This document shows positions 40,542 to 49,209 of a stretch of 64,000 nt of DNA, in pieces. The notes beneath the pieces are model-generated. The model worked only from the letters and a program-made list of their open reading frames with translations. It had not been told where the DNA came from and ran no database searches. Source of the stretch: Fodinibacter sp038210185 (GTDB lineage Bacteria; Actinomycetota; Actinomycetes; Actinomycetales; Dermatophilaceae); the NCBI GenBank assembly GCA_038210185.1, contig JBBQWX010000004.1, positions 1 to 64,000 on the forward strand, written 5' to 3'. Position 1 is the first letter of the stretch. Every line of letters starts with the position of its first letter. The translations under genes were made by a program, and so were the position numbers.

Positions 40542-41606
40542 GTGCGCGCTGACCTGCTCTCGGACACCCTGACCCGGCCGACCCCCGCCATGCGTGATGC
40601 GATGGCGCACGCGGAGGTCGGCGACGACGTGTTCGGCGAGGACCCCACCGTGCGGGCGCTCGAGGAGCGAGTGGCCGACCTGCTCGGCCACGAGGCGGGC
40701 CTGTTCTCGCCGACCGGGTCGTTGGCCAACCAGCTCGGCGTGCGGCTGCACGTGAGCCCGGGCCAGGAGCTCGTCGCCGACCAGCAGGCGCACGTGCTGC
40801 GCGCCGAGCTCGGTGCCGCCGCGGCGTTCTCGGGCATCACGAGCCGCTCGTGGCCCAGCGAGCGCGGGCTGCTCGACCCGGCCGGCCCGATGTCGCTCGT
40901 CACGACGGGGGTCGGGCCCTACCAGGTCGAGACCGCCCTGGTCGTGCTCGAGAACACCCACAACTTCGGTGGTGGCACCGTGCAGCCGATCAGCGCCATC
41001 CGTGAGGTGCGGTCGGCCACCTCGGTGCTGGGCGTCGCGATGCACCTCGACGGCGCGCGGCTGTGGAACGCCCACGTGGCTTCCGGGGTCGCGCTGGCCG
41101 ACTACGGCACCGCGTTCGACACGGTCAGCGTCTGCCTCTCCAAGGGCCTGGGCGCTCCGGTGGGCTCGGTGCTGGTCGGGTCGGCGGGGCGGATGGCCGA
41201 GGCGCGGGTCTGGCGCAAGCGCTATGGCGCCGGGATGCGCCAGGTCGGCATCCTCGCGGCCGCGGGCCTGTACGCCCTCGACCACCACGTCGAGCGGCTC
41301 GCCGACGACCACGCCCGCGCGGCTCGCTTCGCCGCGGCCTGTGCGGAGGCGGCACCGGCATCCGTCGACGCGGGCACCGTCGAGACCAACATCGTCGTGC
41401 TCGACGTGGGCGCCGTCGGCTGGGCCGCATCGGAGTTCGTCGCTGCGCTGGTCGACCAGGGCGTGCGCACGTATGCCGTGGGGCCGGGTCGGGTGCGTGC
41501 CGTGTGGCACCTCGACGTCGACGACGAGGGCACCGACGCGGCCGCCGACGCCGCCACCGGCCTCCTTCGCTCGCGCCGCCTGAGCGCAGGGGAGTCGCGC
41601 CGCTAG
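40542..41606 (+). CDS. Low-specificity L-threonine aldolase (PLP, fold type I)
   Basis: A 354-aa enzyme that cleaves L-threonine or allo-threonine to glycine and acetaldehyde. The opening RADLLSDTLTRPTPAMRDAM, the V-G-D-D-V-F-G-E-D-P segment, LENTHNFGGGTV and the aspartate/lysine pair (HLDGARLWNAH and SVCLSKGLGAPVGS, with the PLP lysine) match the family. The start GTG lies 5 bp after aroG, so they may be cotranscribed. Its stop shares the CTAG tetranucleotide with the convergent EamA gene. Confidence 0.92.
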   Translation: MRADLLSDTLTRPTPAMRDAMAHAEVGDDVFGEDPTVRALEERVADLLGHEAGLFSPTGSLANQLGVRLHVSPGQELVADQQAHVLRAELGAAAAFSGITSRSWPSERGLLDPAGPMSLVTTGVGPYQVETALVVLENTHNFGGGTVQPISAIREVRSATSVLGVAMHLDGARLWNAHVASGVALADYGTAFDTVSVCLSKGLGAPVGSVLVGSAGRMAEARVWRKRYGAGMRQVGILAAAGLYALDHHVERLADDHARAARFAAACAEAAPASVDAGTVETNIVVLDVGAVGWAASEFVAALVDQGVRTYAVGPGRVRAVWHLDVDDEGTDAAADAATGLLRSRRLSAGESRR

Positions 41607-42523
41607 ACGTCGTGGTGCAGCGCCTCGACCGATGGGGCGTCGGCGGCCGAGGCCCCGGGATCGCGGGGCGTGGAGCGCAGCTCGACGAGGTACATCGCCG
41701 CCACCACGAGCGCCCCGCCCACGAGCATCCGTCGGGTCAGGCTCTCGTCGCCGAGGGTCACGGCGAACAACGCGGCGAAGACCGGCTCGAGCGCCATGAC
41801 GATCGCGGCGCGGGTCGCCGTGAGGTGCGCCTGGGCCCAGGTCTGCGCCCACAGGGCGAGCGCCCCGGCGACCAGCGCCATATAGAGCAGCGATGCCCAC
41901 TGCCCACCGTCGGCCGGCAGGGTGAGCCCGTCCGGCACGGCCACCACCGCGGCGACGACGGTGATGACGCCGGCCTGCACCGTCGCGAGCCCGACGGCCG
42001 CTCCCGGTGTCGACCACCGGCCCAGCGCCACGATGTGCCCGGCGTAGAGCACGGCCGACAACAGCGTGAGCGCCTCACCGATGCCGACGGAGAACCCCTG
42101 CAGCGACAGCAGGGCGAGCCCCACCGTCGCCAGGCCGACGGCGATCCAGGTCATCCGCCCGATCCGGTCGTGCAGCAGCACGGCGCCGAGCACCGGGGTG
42201 AGCACGACGTAGGTGCCGGTGATGAAGCCCGAGACCGAGGCGTCGGTGTGCTGCAGACCGGTGGTCTGCAGCACCTGCGCCACCCCGTAGAGCATGCCGA
42301 GCACGACACCCACCTTCAGCTCGCGCCGGGTCAGGGCCAGGGTCTGGCGCCGGAACAGCACGAACATGACCACGGCGGCGATGCCGAAGCGCACCGCGAG
42401 GAAGTCGGCGGGCGGGACGTGCTCGACGAGGTCGTGGATGAGGAAGAACGTCGAGCCCCACACCGCCGTGACGCCGACGAGCAGGAGCGTGGCGAGGCGG
42501 GCGTGCCCGGTGGGAGCGGCCAC
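41603..42523 (-). CDS. EamA-family (DMT) transporter
   Basis: A 306-aa polytopic protein with ten predicted helices in two EamA repeats; the first opens VGVTAVWGSTFFLIHDLVEHVPPADFLAVRF and the second YAGHIVALGRW. Likely an exporter of amino acids, nucleosides or other metabolites; substrate unknown. GTG start at 42523. It follows the PASTA kinase gene by 7 bp on the same strand and converges on the threonine aldolase gene, with which it shares its stop region. It differs in sequence from the hydrogenase-operon EamA protein. Confidence 0.88.
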   Translation of the reverse strand: MAAPTGHARLATLLLVGVTAVWGSTFFLIHDLVEHVPPADFLAVRFGIAAVVMFVLFRRQTLALTRRELKVGVVLGMLYGVAQVLQTTGLQHTDASVSGFITGTYVVLTPVLGAVLLHDRIGRMTWIAVGLATVGLALLSLQGFSVGIGEALTLLSAVLYAGHIVALGRWSTPGAAVGLATVQAGVITVVAAVVAVPDGLTLPADGGQWASLLYMALVAGALALWAQTWAQAHLTATRAAIVMALEPVFAALFAVTLGDESLTRRMLVGGALVVAAMYLVELRSTPRDPGASAADAPSVEALHHDV

Positions 42524-42530
42524 GACGCAG

Positions 42531-44489
42531 TCAGACGATCGTCAGCGTGATGGTGCTGCCCTTGGGCACCTTGGCGCCGCCGGCAGGGTCCTGCAGCCGC
42601 ACCGTGTTGAAGAAGCCGCCGAGCGTCCGGCGCACGGTGACCTGGAACCCGGCCGCCTCGAGGGTGCCGCGGGCTTGCTCCAGCTGCTGCCCGACGACTC
42701 CCGGCACCTCGACGAGCACCGGCCCCTTGGACACCACGAGGGTGACGGTGTCGCCCCGGAACAGCGTACCGTCGCGCGGGTCCTGGCTGACGACCTTGCC
42801 CTTGGCGATGGTGTCGCTGTTCTCCTGCTCGGTCGCGGTGACCTTGAGCCCGAGGTCGCTGAGCTGGCGCGAGGCCACGGTCGCCACGGTGCCGGTGAGG
42901 TCGGGCACCTCGATCGGCTTGCGTCCCTTGCTCACAGTGAGGGCCACTGCGGTGCTCTTCTTCAGGCTGGCACCCGGCCCGGGCTTGGCGGAGACCACCT
43001 GGCCGTTGGGGACCTTGTCGTCGAAGGCCTTGCTGACCTTGCCCACGGTGAGGTTGACCGCCTCGATGCGCACGGTCGCCTCGGCGAGCGTCATGCCGAC
43101 GACCGGTGGCACGGCATACCGCTCCGGGCCCTTGGACACCACGAGCGTGACGTCGGCGCCCCGGCGCAGGGTGGTGCCGGGGCCGGGGTCGACCGAGATG
43201 ACAACGCCCCTGGCCACCTTCTCGTCGAAGGCCTCGGACACCTTGGGGTCGAGCGCCGCGGTGCGCACCGCGCTCATCGCGGACGACCGGTCTCGGCCCT
43301 GCACCGACGGCACGGTGGCCGCCGCACCCGGTCCGAGCAGGAAGAACCACGCCGACAGCGCGGCCACCAGCGCGGATGCCGCAATGGCCGGCCACCAGCG
43401 CCGCGGCCGGGGGGTGTTGGGCACGACCCGGCCCTGCAGCGGAGGCGGCGGGACGGTCATCGCCCGGGTGTCGGAGCGCGAGCGGGTGGCGACGGAGCCA
43501 CCGGGACGGTCGGTCTGGGGATGGGAGGCGCTCAACGGCAGCGCCGTGGTCGAGGTCGGCACGGAGGCCGCGGCCATCGCCGCGACGCCGGCCGGCTTGG
43601 CGTCCAGGGCACCGGGGGCCAGCGTCGCACGGGTGCGGCGCACCAGGTCGAGCAGCGCGGCGGCGTCGGCCGGTCGCTCGTCGGGGTCTCGCGCCGTGGC
43701 GACCGCGACGAGGTCGTCGAGTGCCGGCGGCAGCCCCGCCACCCGGCTCGACGGAGTGGGAACCCCGCCGTGCACGTGCTGGTAGGCCACGTGGATGGGG
43801 GTCTCACCCGTGAACGCCTTGGTGCCGGTGAGCATCTCGAAGAGCATCAGGCCGGCGGCGTAGACGTCGCTGCGGGCGTCGGCGATACCGCGCTCGACCT
43901 GTTCGGGCGAGAGATAGGCGACAGTGCCGAGAAGCACCCCCTGGGTGCTCGTGACCGTCTGGCTCGACACGGCCCGGGCCAGCCCGAAGTCGGCGACCTT
44001 GACGGTGCCGTTGTCGTTGATGATGACGTTCTCGGGCTTGACGTCGCGGTGGATCAGCCCCTTGCCATGGGCCTCGGCGAGCGCCAGGAGCACCGGTTCG
44101 AGGATGTCGAGGGCGGCCCGCGGCGAGAGTGGCCCCGCATCGCTCATGACCTCGCGCAGGGTCTGGCCGGGGACGTACTCCATGGCGAGGAAGATGTGGC
44201 CGTCGTCCTCGCCCTGGTCGAAGACGGCGACGACGTTCGGGTGCGAGAGCGACGCGGCCGAACGGGCCTCGCGACGGAAGCGGGTGACGAAGCTCTCGTC
44301 GTGCACGAGGTGCTGGCGCATCACCTTCAGGGCGATGTCGCGGTCGAGCCGCTCGTCGACCGCGAGGTAGACGGTCGCCATCCCGCCGTCGGCGAGGCGA
44401 CGGAGCACGCGGTAGCGGCCGTCGAGGGTGCGCCCGATCAGCGCGTCGCCGGTAGATGACACGGTAGGAGTGTACGTAGTCTCGGACAC
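42531..44489 (-). CDS. pknL: PASTA-domain Ser/Thr protein kinase (PknL-like)
   Basis: A 652-aa eukaryotic-like kinase. The catalytic domain (about residues 19-280) has the glycine loop RRLADGGMATVYLA, Lys in IALKVM, HRDVKPENVI, DFGLAR and the VAYLSPEQV region. A juxtamembrane linker leads to one helix (WWPAIAASALVAALSAWFFLL) and four extracellular PASTA repeats, each with a VVSKGP/VVS-DP-like pattern, which bind peptidoglycan fragments. It sits by aroG, the LysM enzyme and the Rv2175c-like substrate protein, as PknL (Rv2176) does in M. tuberculosis. GTG start at 44489. Cell-wall synthesis control is inferred. Confidence 0.9.
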   Translation of the reverse strand: MSETTYTPTVSSTGDALIGRTLDGRYRVLRRLADGGMATVYLAVDERLDRDIALKVMRQHLVHDESFVTRFRREARSAASLSHPNVVAVFDQGEDDGHIFLAMEYVPGQTLREVMSDAGPLSPRAALDILEPVLLALAEAHGKGLIHRDVKPENVIINDNGTVKVADFGLARAVSSQTVTSTQGVLLGTVAYLSPEQVERGIADARSDVYAAGLMLFEMLTGTKAFTGETPIHVAYQHVHGGVPTPSSRVAGLPPALDDLVAVATARDPDERPADAAALLDLVRRTRATLAPGALDAKPAGVAAMAAASVPTSTTALPLSASHPQTDRPGGSVATRSRSDTRAMTVPPPPLQGRVVPNTPRPRRWWPAIAASALVAALSAWFFLLGPGAAATVPSVQGRDRSSAMSAVRTAALDPKVSEAFDEKVARGVVISVDPGPGTTLRRGADVTLVVSKGPERYAVPPVVGMTLAEATVRIEAVNLTVGKVSKAFDDKVPNGQVVSAKPGPGASLKKSTAVALTVSKGRKPIEVPDLTGTVATVASRQLSDLGLKVTATEQENSDTIAKGKVVSQDPRDGTLFRGDTVTLVVSKGPVLVEVPGVVGQQLEQARGTLEAAGFQVTVRRTLGGFFNTVRLQDPAGGAKVPKGSTITLTIV

Positions 44490-44513
44490 CGCGCCGTCAT
44501 CTCCCGTCGCCGG

Positions 44514-45620
44514 TCACATGGACTTGCGCAGGGCCATCACGTTGCGCACGTACAGCTTGGTGTCGCTGTACATGCCGTGTTTCTGCAGGGCGCCCAGGCC
44601 CTGGTAGTAGGCCGCCACCGTCTCCTCCATGCTGTCCGTCGAGCGGCCCAGCGCGCGCAGCATGACCACACCGGCGGTGATGTTGTCCTTCACCGTGAGC
44701 AGGTCGAGCCGGCGGCCGACCAGGCTCGAGGCCCACTGCCCGGCCTCAGGGATCACCTGCATCACGCCGACCGCGTTCGCGGGGGAGACGGCGCGCTGGT
44801 TCCAGCCGGACTCCTGGTAGGCGATGGCGAGGGCCAGGCGGCTGTCGACGCCGTGCTTGCGAGCGGTGTGCCCGATCATCGCCTTGGTCTCGCTGCGGCT
44901 CGGCACCGAGCGCTGGGCCAGGAGAGCTCGGTTGCGAGCGGCGGCCTCGGCCACCGCCCGTGGGTACTTCACCCCGTTGAAGGTGTCGGGCACCGCGCTG
45001 GGCGTGCTGGAGCGCCCCGTGGCGGGCAGGCGCAGCACCTGGCCGGGGTGGATCAGCGCGCGGCTTGAGACCCCGCTGGCCCGGGCGATGGCGGCCACCG
45101 AGGTGTGGTGCCGCGCGGCGATCGAGCCCAGCGTGTCGCCGGCCCGCACGCGGTACGTCGTGGTGGCCCGGGTGGGGCGGGCGGCGGCGGCGGTGGCCGT
45201 CGCGTTGCGCACGACGATCCGCTGGGCGGGGTGGATGAACGAGCCGGCCGAGAGGCGGTTGGTCTTGAGCAGCGAGGCCAGGGACACGCGGTAGCGCGCG
45301 GCGATGCCGTCGAGGGTGTCTCCGGGGCGCACGACGTGCACGGCGGCCGCCGGGGTGGGGGTGCCGGACGCGGGCGCGCTGGCGGTACGTGGCACGGTGA
45401 GCACCGCGCCGGCCTGGATCAGGTGGTGGTTGCGGATCTCGTTGCGTGCGGCGAGCACGGCCACCGTGGTGCGGAAGCGCGCGGCGATGCCGTCGAGGGT
45501 GTCACCCGGCCTGACCCGGTAGCTCGTCCAGCCGTGGGGAGCGGGGTTCGCTGCGGTGACGTGGGCCGCCGGCGTCAGCGAGGCGGGAGGCAGCATCGCG
45601 GGAGGTGCGGAGATGACCAT
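44514..45620 (-). CDS. LysM and SLT-domain lytic transglycosylase-like protein
   Basis: A 368-aa cell-wall enzyme-like protein: three LysM domains (YRVRPGDTLDGIAARF, HVVRPGDTLDGIAARY, YRVRAGDTLGSIAARH) followed by a transglycosylase domain (ALAIAYQESGWNQRAVSPANAVGVMQV, catalytic Glu in QESGW). The LysM repeats bind peptidoglycan. No signal peptide is visible after the chosen ATG at 45620; a TTG at 45644 is in frame but adds only polar residues. Export therefore needs an unseen start or another route. It lies next to PknL, whose PASTA domains also see the wall. TGTGACA direct repeats lie upstream. Confidence 0.85.
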   Translation of the reverse strand: MVISAPPAMLPPASLTPAAHVTAANPAPHGWTSYRVRPGDTLDGIAARFRTTVAVLAARNEIRNHHLIQAGAVLTVPRTASAPASGTPTPAAAVHVVRPGDTLDGIAARYRVSLASLLKTNRLSAGSFIHPAQRIVVRNATATAAAARPTRATTTYRVRAGDTLGSIAARHHTSVAAIARASGVSSRALIHPGQVLRLPATGRSSTPSAVPDTFNGVKYPRAVAEAAARNRALLAQRSVPSRSETKAMIGHTARKHGVDSRLALAIAYQESGWNQRAVSPANAVGVMQVIPEAGQWASSLVGRRLDLLTVKDNITAGVVMLRALGRSTDSMEETVAAYYQGLGALQKHGMYSDTKLYVRNVMALRKSM

Positions 45621-45761
45621 GGGCGCGTTCCTTGCCTGTGACAACTGTGACAGAAGTGATTTCTGAGACCTTTGGGACTCACGTTACCGGAGGGAGGGCC
45701 AGATGGGCGGGCGTTCCCACCCCGCGGATGCTCGCGTGTCCGCTGTGGCACCCTGTGGAAC

Positions 45762-46157
45762 GTGAGCGACGTACCCCAGGACGCAGGACCCGAGCCCATG
45801 GACGACCTCGAGGCCCTCGTGGGCTCGTGGTTGACCATCCCCGACATCGCCGAGCGGCTCGGCCTGCCACTCGCGTCGGTGCGCAAGCTCGTCGAGGACC
45901 GCGAGCTGCTCGCCCACCGGGTGGGGGAGCGCCGGGTGGTCTGCGTTCCGGCCGGCTTCGTCGACGACGAGGGGCCGCTGCACGCCCTCAAGGGCACCTT
46001 CACCGTGCTCGCCGACGGCGGGATGTCCGACGTCGAGATCCTGCGCTGGCTGCACACCCCCGACGACACGCTGCCGGTGCCGGGCTCGCCGCTCGACGCG
46101 ATCCACGCGGGCTTCAAGACCGAGGTGCGCCGCCGCGCGATGGAAGAGGCCTTCTAG
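45762..46157 (+). CDS. Rv2175c-like winged-helix DNA-binding protein
   Basis: A 131-aa cytoplasmic regulator with a winged helix at residues 25-75 (WLTIPDIAERLGLPLASVRKLVEDRELLAHRVGERRVVCVPAGF) and a helical C-terminal domain (EGPLHALKGTFTVLADGGMSDVEILRWLHTPD). In M. tuberculosis the orthologue Rv2175c is phosphorylated by PknL, which blocks DNA binding (family knowledge). The N-terminal tail is short and acidic; a phosphorylatable Thr/Ser there is not obvious. GTG start at 45762. It is convergent with the polyprenyl synthetase gene, separated by repeats. Confidence 0.88.
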   Translation: MSDVPQDAGPEPMDDLEALVGSWLTIPDIAERLGLPLASVRKLVEDRELLAHRVGERRVVCVPAGFVDDEGPLHALKGTFTVLADGGMSDVEILRWLHTPDDTLPVPGSPLDAIHAGFKTEVRRRAMEEAF

Positions 46158-46165
46158 CCTCGTCC

Positions 46166-46256
46166 CAACTTTTTCGCCCGGTGCGAGAACCCTCACCTGC
46201 GCACCACTTCATTTGGGGTGCGAAGGTGAAGCTCCCCGCATCGGGCGGGAAAGCTG
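46166..46256. repeat. Imperfect 85-bp palindrome in the 3' region
   Basis: From about 46169 to 46252 the sequence folds on itself: the left side (TTCGCCCGGTGCGAG...) and the right side (...CCCGCATCGGGCGGGAA) are reverse complements with several mismatches and a short central ACTTCATTT. It contains GGTGCGAGAACC, a 12-mer also seen (in reverse) in the palindrome inside dnaE2 at 50591-50666. It lies between convergent genes. Confidence 0.65.
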
Positions 46257-46310
46257 TGGTGAGGGTCAGGAGGAGCGGGCGGGAAAGCTGTGGTGAGGGT
46301 CAGGAGGAGC
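46243..46310. repeat. 34-bp direct tandem duplication over the polyprenyl synthetase stop
   Basis: Two exact 34-bp copies abut at 46243-46276 and 46277-46310. The second copy holds the idsA-like stop (46302-46300), so the end of the gene and its flank have been duplicated. It partly overlaps the palindrome. Confidence 0.9.
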
Positions 46311-47385
46311 GGGCGGTCGCGATCCCCACGAGGTCGACCAGCGCGTCTCGCGCGCTGGGGTCGACCGAGTCGGCACCCTCGACCGCCGCGCGGGCGGAGC
46401 GGGCCAGCCGGTCGATCTCGTGCTCGAGGCGAGCCACCGCACCGGAGCCCGCGATGACGGCGCGCAGCTCGTCGACCTGCTCGGCGTTCAGGTCGGGCCG
46501 GCCCAGCAGCGCCTCGACCCTCGAGCGCCCCCCCTCGTCGGTGCCGGCGAGCGCGTGGGCCAGCAGCACCGTGCGCTTGCCCTCGCGCAGGTCGTCACCG
46601 GCGGGCTTGCCGGTCTCGGCAGGGTCGCCGAAGACGCCGAGCAGGTCGTCGCGCAGCTGGAAGGCTCGGCCGAGGTCGAGCCCGTAGCGCGACAGGGCCG
46701 TGATGCCGGGGGCGTCGAGCCCACCGGTCGTCGCACCGATGAGCAGCGGGTGCTCGACGGTGTACTTCGCGCTCTTGTAGCGGATCACCCGCCCGGCGCG
46801 CTCGACGCGCTCGTCGTCGGCGAGGCCCTCCCAGGGTCGCATCGACTCCACCACGTCGAGGAACTGACCGGCCATGAGCTGGGTGCGCATCCGGTCGAAG
46901 ACCGGTCGCCCCCGCTCCAGGTCGGCCTCGGGCAGGCCGCAGGTCGCGTAGACCGCGTCGGTCCAGGTGAGGCACAGGTTGCCGGCGAGCACCGCGCCGG
47001 CCAGGCCGAAGCGGTCCTCGTCGCCGGCCCAGCCCCGGTCGGTGTGCCGCGCCGCGAGCGCGCGGTGGGCGGCCGGCATCCCGCGGCGGGTGTCGGAGTC
47101 GTCCATGACGTCGTCGTGGATCAGCGCGGCAGCCTGGAACAGCTCCATGGCGCTCGCGAGCCGTACGAGTGCGTCGGAGTCGGGGCGCCCGGCCGCCCGG
47201 TGGCCCCAGTAGAGGAAGGCCGCCCGCAACCGCTTGCCACCGCGCAGCAGAGCGGCGACCGCGGTGATCAGGTCGTCGACGTCCGGGCCGAGCTCGGCCA
47301 GCACCGTCGCCTGGGTCGCCAGCTCGGCGTCGAGGCACTGCTGCACGCGGCGCGGCAGGTCGACGGAGCCGAGCGGGCTGGACAC
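46300..47385 (-). CDS. Polyprenyl synthetase (IdsA/GGPP-type)
   Basis: A 361-aa trans-prenyltransferase that extends IPP onto allylic diphosphates. The first Asp-rich motif is LIHDDVMDDSDTRRG (FARM; the extra residue pattern suits short-chain products), preceded by GGKRLRAAF; the second is QLRDDLLGVFGDP (SARM). The GTG at 47385 follows AAGGAGGTCC, a strong ribosome site. Rv2173 (idsA2) is the positional orthologue. Product chain length (GGPP or longer) is not certain. The gene is divergent from MTHFR and ends in the 34-bp tandem duplication. Confidence 0.92.
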   Translation of the reverse strand: MSSPLGSVDLPRRVQQCLDAELATQATVLAELGPDVDDLITAVAALLRGGKRLRAAFLYWGHRAAGRPDSDALVRLASAMELFQAAALIHDDVMDDSDTRRGMPAAHRALAARHTDRGWAGDEDRFGLAGAVLAGNLCLTWTDAVYATCGLPEADLERGRPVFDRMRTQLMAGQFLDVVESMRPWEGLADDERVERAGRVIRYKSAKYTVEHPLLIGATTGGLDAPGITALSRYGLDLGRAFQLRDDLLGVFGDPAETGKPAGDDLREGKRTVLLAHALAGTDEGGRSRVEALLGRPDLNAEQVDELRAVIAGSGAVARLEHEIDRLARSARAAVEGADSVDPSARDALVDLVGIATARSS

Positions 47386-47463
47386 GGAGGACCTCCTTGA
47401 CGCGACCCCGGTCAGCGGCGGTCGGATGATGGGTGCCCAGAGCCTACGGCGTGAGGGCTGGGC

Positions 47464-47469
47464 TACCCT
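47464..47469 (+). promoter_or_regulatory. -10 box (TACCCT) of MTHFR gene, leaderless
   Basis: TACCCT ends 7 nt before the ATG at 47477, the same spacing seen in the SRPBCC and parE promoters of this window. Confidence 0.5.
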
Positions 47470-47476
47470 CACCGCC

Positions 47477-48382
47477 ATGGCGCACCACGGAGGAGGAGGA
47501 CGGCCCGAGCACCTCGTGGCCTCCATCCCCGGACGCCTCGCCGAGAGCCGGCCCTCGATCAGCTTCGAGTTCTTCCCCCCCAAGGACGACGAGTCCGAGG
47601 CCGCGCTGTGGCTGGCCATCCGCCAGCTGGAACGGGTGCGCCCGGCCTTCGTGTCGGTCACCTACGGTGCGGGGGGCACCACCCAGGACCGCACCGTGCG
47701 GGTCACCGGCCGCATCGCGGACGAGACCTCACTGACCCCGCTCGCGCACCTCACCTGTGTGGGGGCCTCGGTGCACCAGGTGCGCCGGGTCGTCGGGTCC
47801 TACGCGGCCTCGGGGGTGCGCAACATCCTCGCCCTGCGCGGCGACCCGCCCGGGAACGTGCGCGGGCAGTGGACGCCGCACCCCGAGGGCCTGGACCACG
47901 CCGACCAGCTCGTCGCGCTGATCCGCCGGCTCGGTGACTTCACGATCGGCGTCGCGGCCTTCCCCGACGTGCACCCCGACAGCCCCGACCTGGCCCACGA
48001 CGTCGAGGTGCTGGTGCGCAAGGCGGATGCCGGGGCCAGCTTCGCGATCACCCAGATGGTCTTCGACGCCGACAGCTACCTGCGCCTGCGCGACCGGGTG
48101 GCCGCGCGGCGCGAGCTGCTGATCACCCCGGGCCTGATGCCGGTCACCAACCTGCGTCAGATCACCCGGATGTCCGAGCTGATGGGCACCCCGCTGCCGC
48201 CGGCGGTCGTGGCGCGGCTCGAGGCGGTCAAGGACGACCCGGCGGCGGTGCGGTCCGTCGGCGTGCAGATCGCCGCCGAGCTGGGTCAGCGGATGCTCGA
48301 CGAGGGTGCGCCCGGCATCCACTTCATCACGATGAACCGGTCGACGGCCACGCTCGAGGTGTTCGAGCGCCTCTCACTCTGA
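47477..48382 (+). CDS. Methylenetetrahydrofolate reductase
   Basis: A 301-aa MetF-family TIM-barrel flavoenzyme that reduces 5,10-methylene-THF to 5-methyl-THF for methionine synthesis. Visible motifs are SISFEFFPPKDDESE near the N-terminus, VSVTYGAGGTTQDRT, HLTCVGASVHQVR, NILALRGDPP (near residue 116), and FAITQMVFDADSYLRLRDRV. The ATG at 47477 has a leaderless -10 box. It resembles the short Rv2172c-type paralog, so the reductant (NADH or other) is unsettled. An in-frame remnant reading follows the stop. Confidence 0.9.
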   Translation: MAHHGGGGRPEHLVASIPGRLAESRPSISFEFFPPKDDESEAALWLAIRQLERVRPAFVSVTYGAGGTTQDRTVRVTGRIADETSLTPLAHLTCVGASVHQVRRVVGSYAASGVRNILALRGDPPGNVRGQWTPHPEGLDHADQLVALIRRLGDFTIGVAAFPDVHPDSPDLAHDVEVLVRKADAGASFAITQMVFDADSYLRLRDRVAARRELLITPGLMPVTNLRQITRMSELMGTPLPPAVVARLEAVKDDPAAVRSVGVQIAAELGQRMLDEGAPGIHFITMNRSTATLEVFERLSL

Positions 48383-48394
48383 GGCCCGAGGCCC

Positions 48395-48508
48395 CGGACG
48401 ACCGGGCACCACGACGGCGACTTCTGGCTGACGTCCTACGCGATGCTGAGGTGGAGCCCCACGGTCGAGAAGCAGGTCGTCGCGCTGGTGAAGGCCGCGA
48501 TCTGCTGA
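48395..48508 (+). pseudogene. Possible gene remnant after MTHFR
   Basis: In the same frame as MTHFR and just after its stop, an open stretch reads GHHDGDFWLTSYAMLRWS, then PTVEKQVVALVKAAIC and stops at 48506-48508. The mix of residues and codon-like base use look like the C-terminal end of a real protein, but no start codon or upstream part is found. It could be the tail of a deleted gene. I could not recognise the family. Confidence 0.3.
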
Positions 48509-48559
48509 GCCTTCAGGCGCCGCAGAACGGTCACTCGCTCGCGCACCGGGCGCACCCAC

Positions 48560-48631
48560 CCGACACGGGCCGTCCGACGCGGGTCGCCCCGACACGGGCC
48601 GCCCGACACGGGCCGCCCGACACGGGCCGTC
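48560..48631. repeat. GC-rich tandem repeat before ybaK stop
   Basis: About five units of 13-15 bp built on CCGACACGGGCCG run from 48560 to 48631, the second unit diverged (GACGCGGGTCG). The array ends exactly at the convergent ybaK-like stop codon (48632-48630). The remaining 48383-48559 intergenic stretch holds only the possible remnant above. Confidence 0.75.
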
Positions 48632-49154
48632 AGGCGACGTCCATCGGCTGGCCGCCGGTGATCCGGATCAGCTCGTCGTAGGTCGTCGCGAAGACCGAGT
48701 GGCTGTGCCCGGCGGCGGCCCACACGGTGGCGTAGCGCCCGAGGGTGACGTCGATGATGGTGCGGAGGCGCTCGGGGTGGCCGACGGGGGCGACCCCGCC
48801 GATGGCGAACCCGGTGTGGGTGCGCACGAACACCGGGTCGGCCTGCTCGATGCGCGCCAGGCCCGCGAGGTCGGCGACCTTGTCGACGTCGACCCGGTGG
48901 CCGCCGGAGGCGAGCACGAGCAGCGGCTGCTCGTCGCCGTCGTGGTCGGTGGAGACGAAGACCAGGCTGTTGGCGATCTCGGCGGGGGAGACGTCCAGGG
49001 CCTCGGCAGCGGCCTTCGCGGTGCGCACGGCCAGGGGCAGGTGGCGCACCTCGGGCATCACGTGGTGCAGCGCCAGGGTGTCCATGACCGAGCGCACGCC
49101 GGGGTGTGCGGACCGGTCGCGTGAGGATGCCGGCTCGCCCGGCTGCGGGGACAT
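48630..49154 (-). CDS. YbaK/EbsC-family aminoacyl-tRNA deacylase
   Basis: A 174-aa member of the YbaK/ProX superfamily, which hydrolyses mischarged tRNAs such as Cys-tRNA(Pro). The fold is recognised by the A-EIANSLVFVSTDHDGDEQPLLVLASGGHRVD segment, the T-GFAIGGVAPVGHPERLRTIID block and the final ATTYDELIRITGGQPMDVA. The usual catalytic lysine position is not assigned with certainty. It starts with ATG at 49154, divergent from the LexA-controlled operon. Substrate tRNA is unknown. Confidence 0.88.
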   Translation of the reverse strand: MSPQPGEPASSRDRSAHPGVRSVMDTLALHHVMPEVRHLPLAVRTAKAAAEALDVSPAEIANSLVFVSTDHDGDEQPLLVLASGGHRVDVDKVADLAGLARIEQADPVFVRTHTGFAIGGVAPVGHPERLRTIIDVTLGRYATVWAAAGHSHSVFATTYDELIRITGGQPMDVA

Positions 49155-49209
49155 GGAGCCAGCGTAGTGACCACCGAACGGGGCTTGACCGCACAGCGGT
49201 GAGGACGGC

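Noticed and set aside
45645..45761. c-di-AMP (ydaO) riboswitch before the LysM gene
   Set aside because: Cell-wall enzyme genes often carry it, but the conserved core motifs could not be found in the short upstream region.
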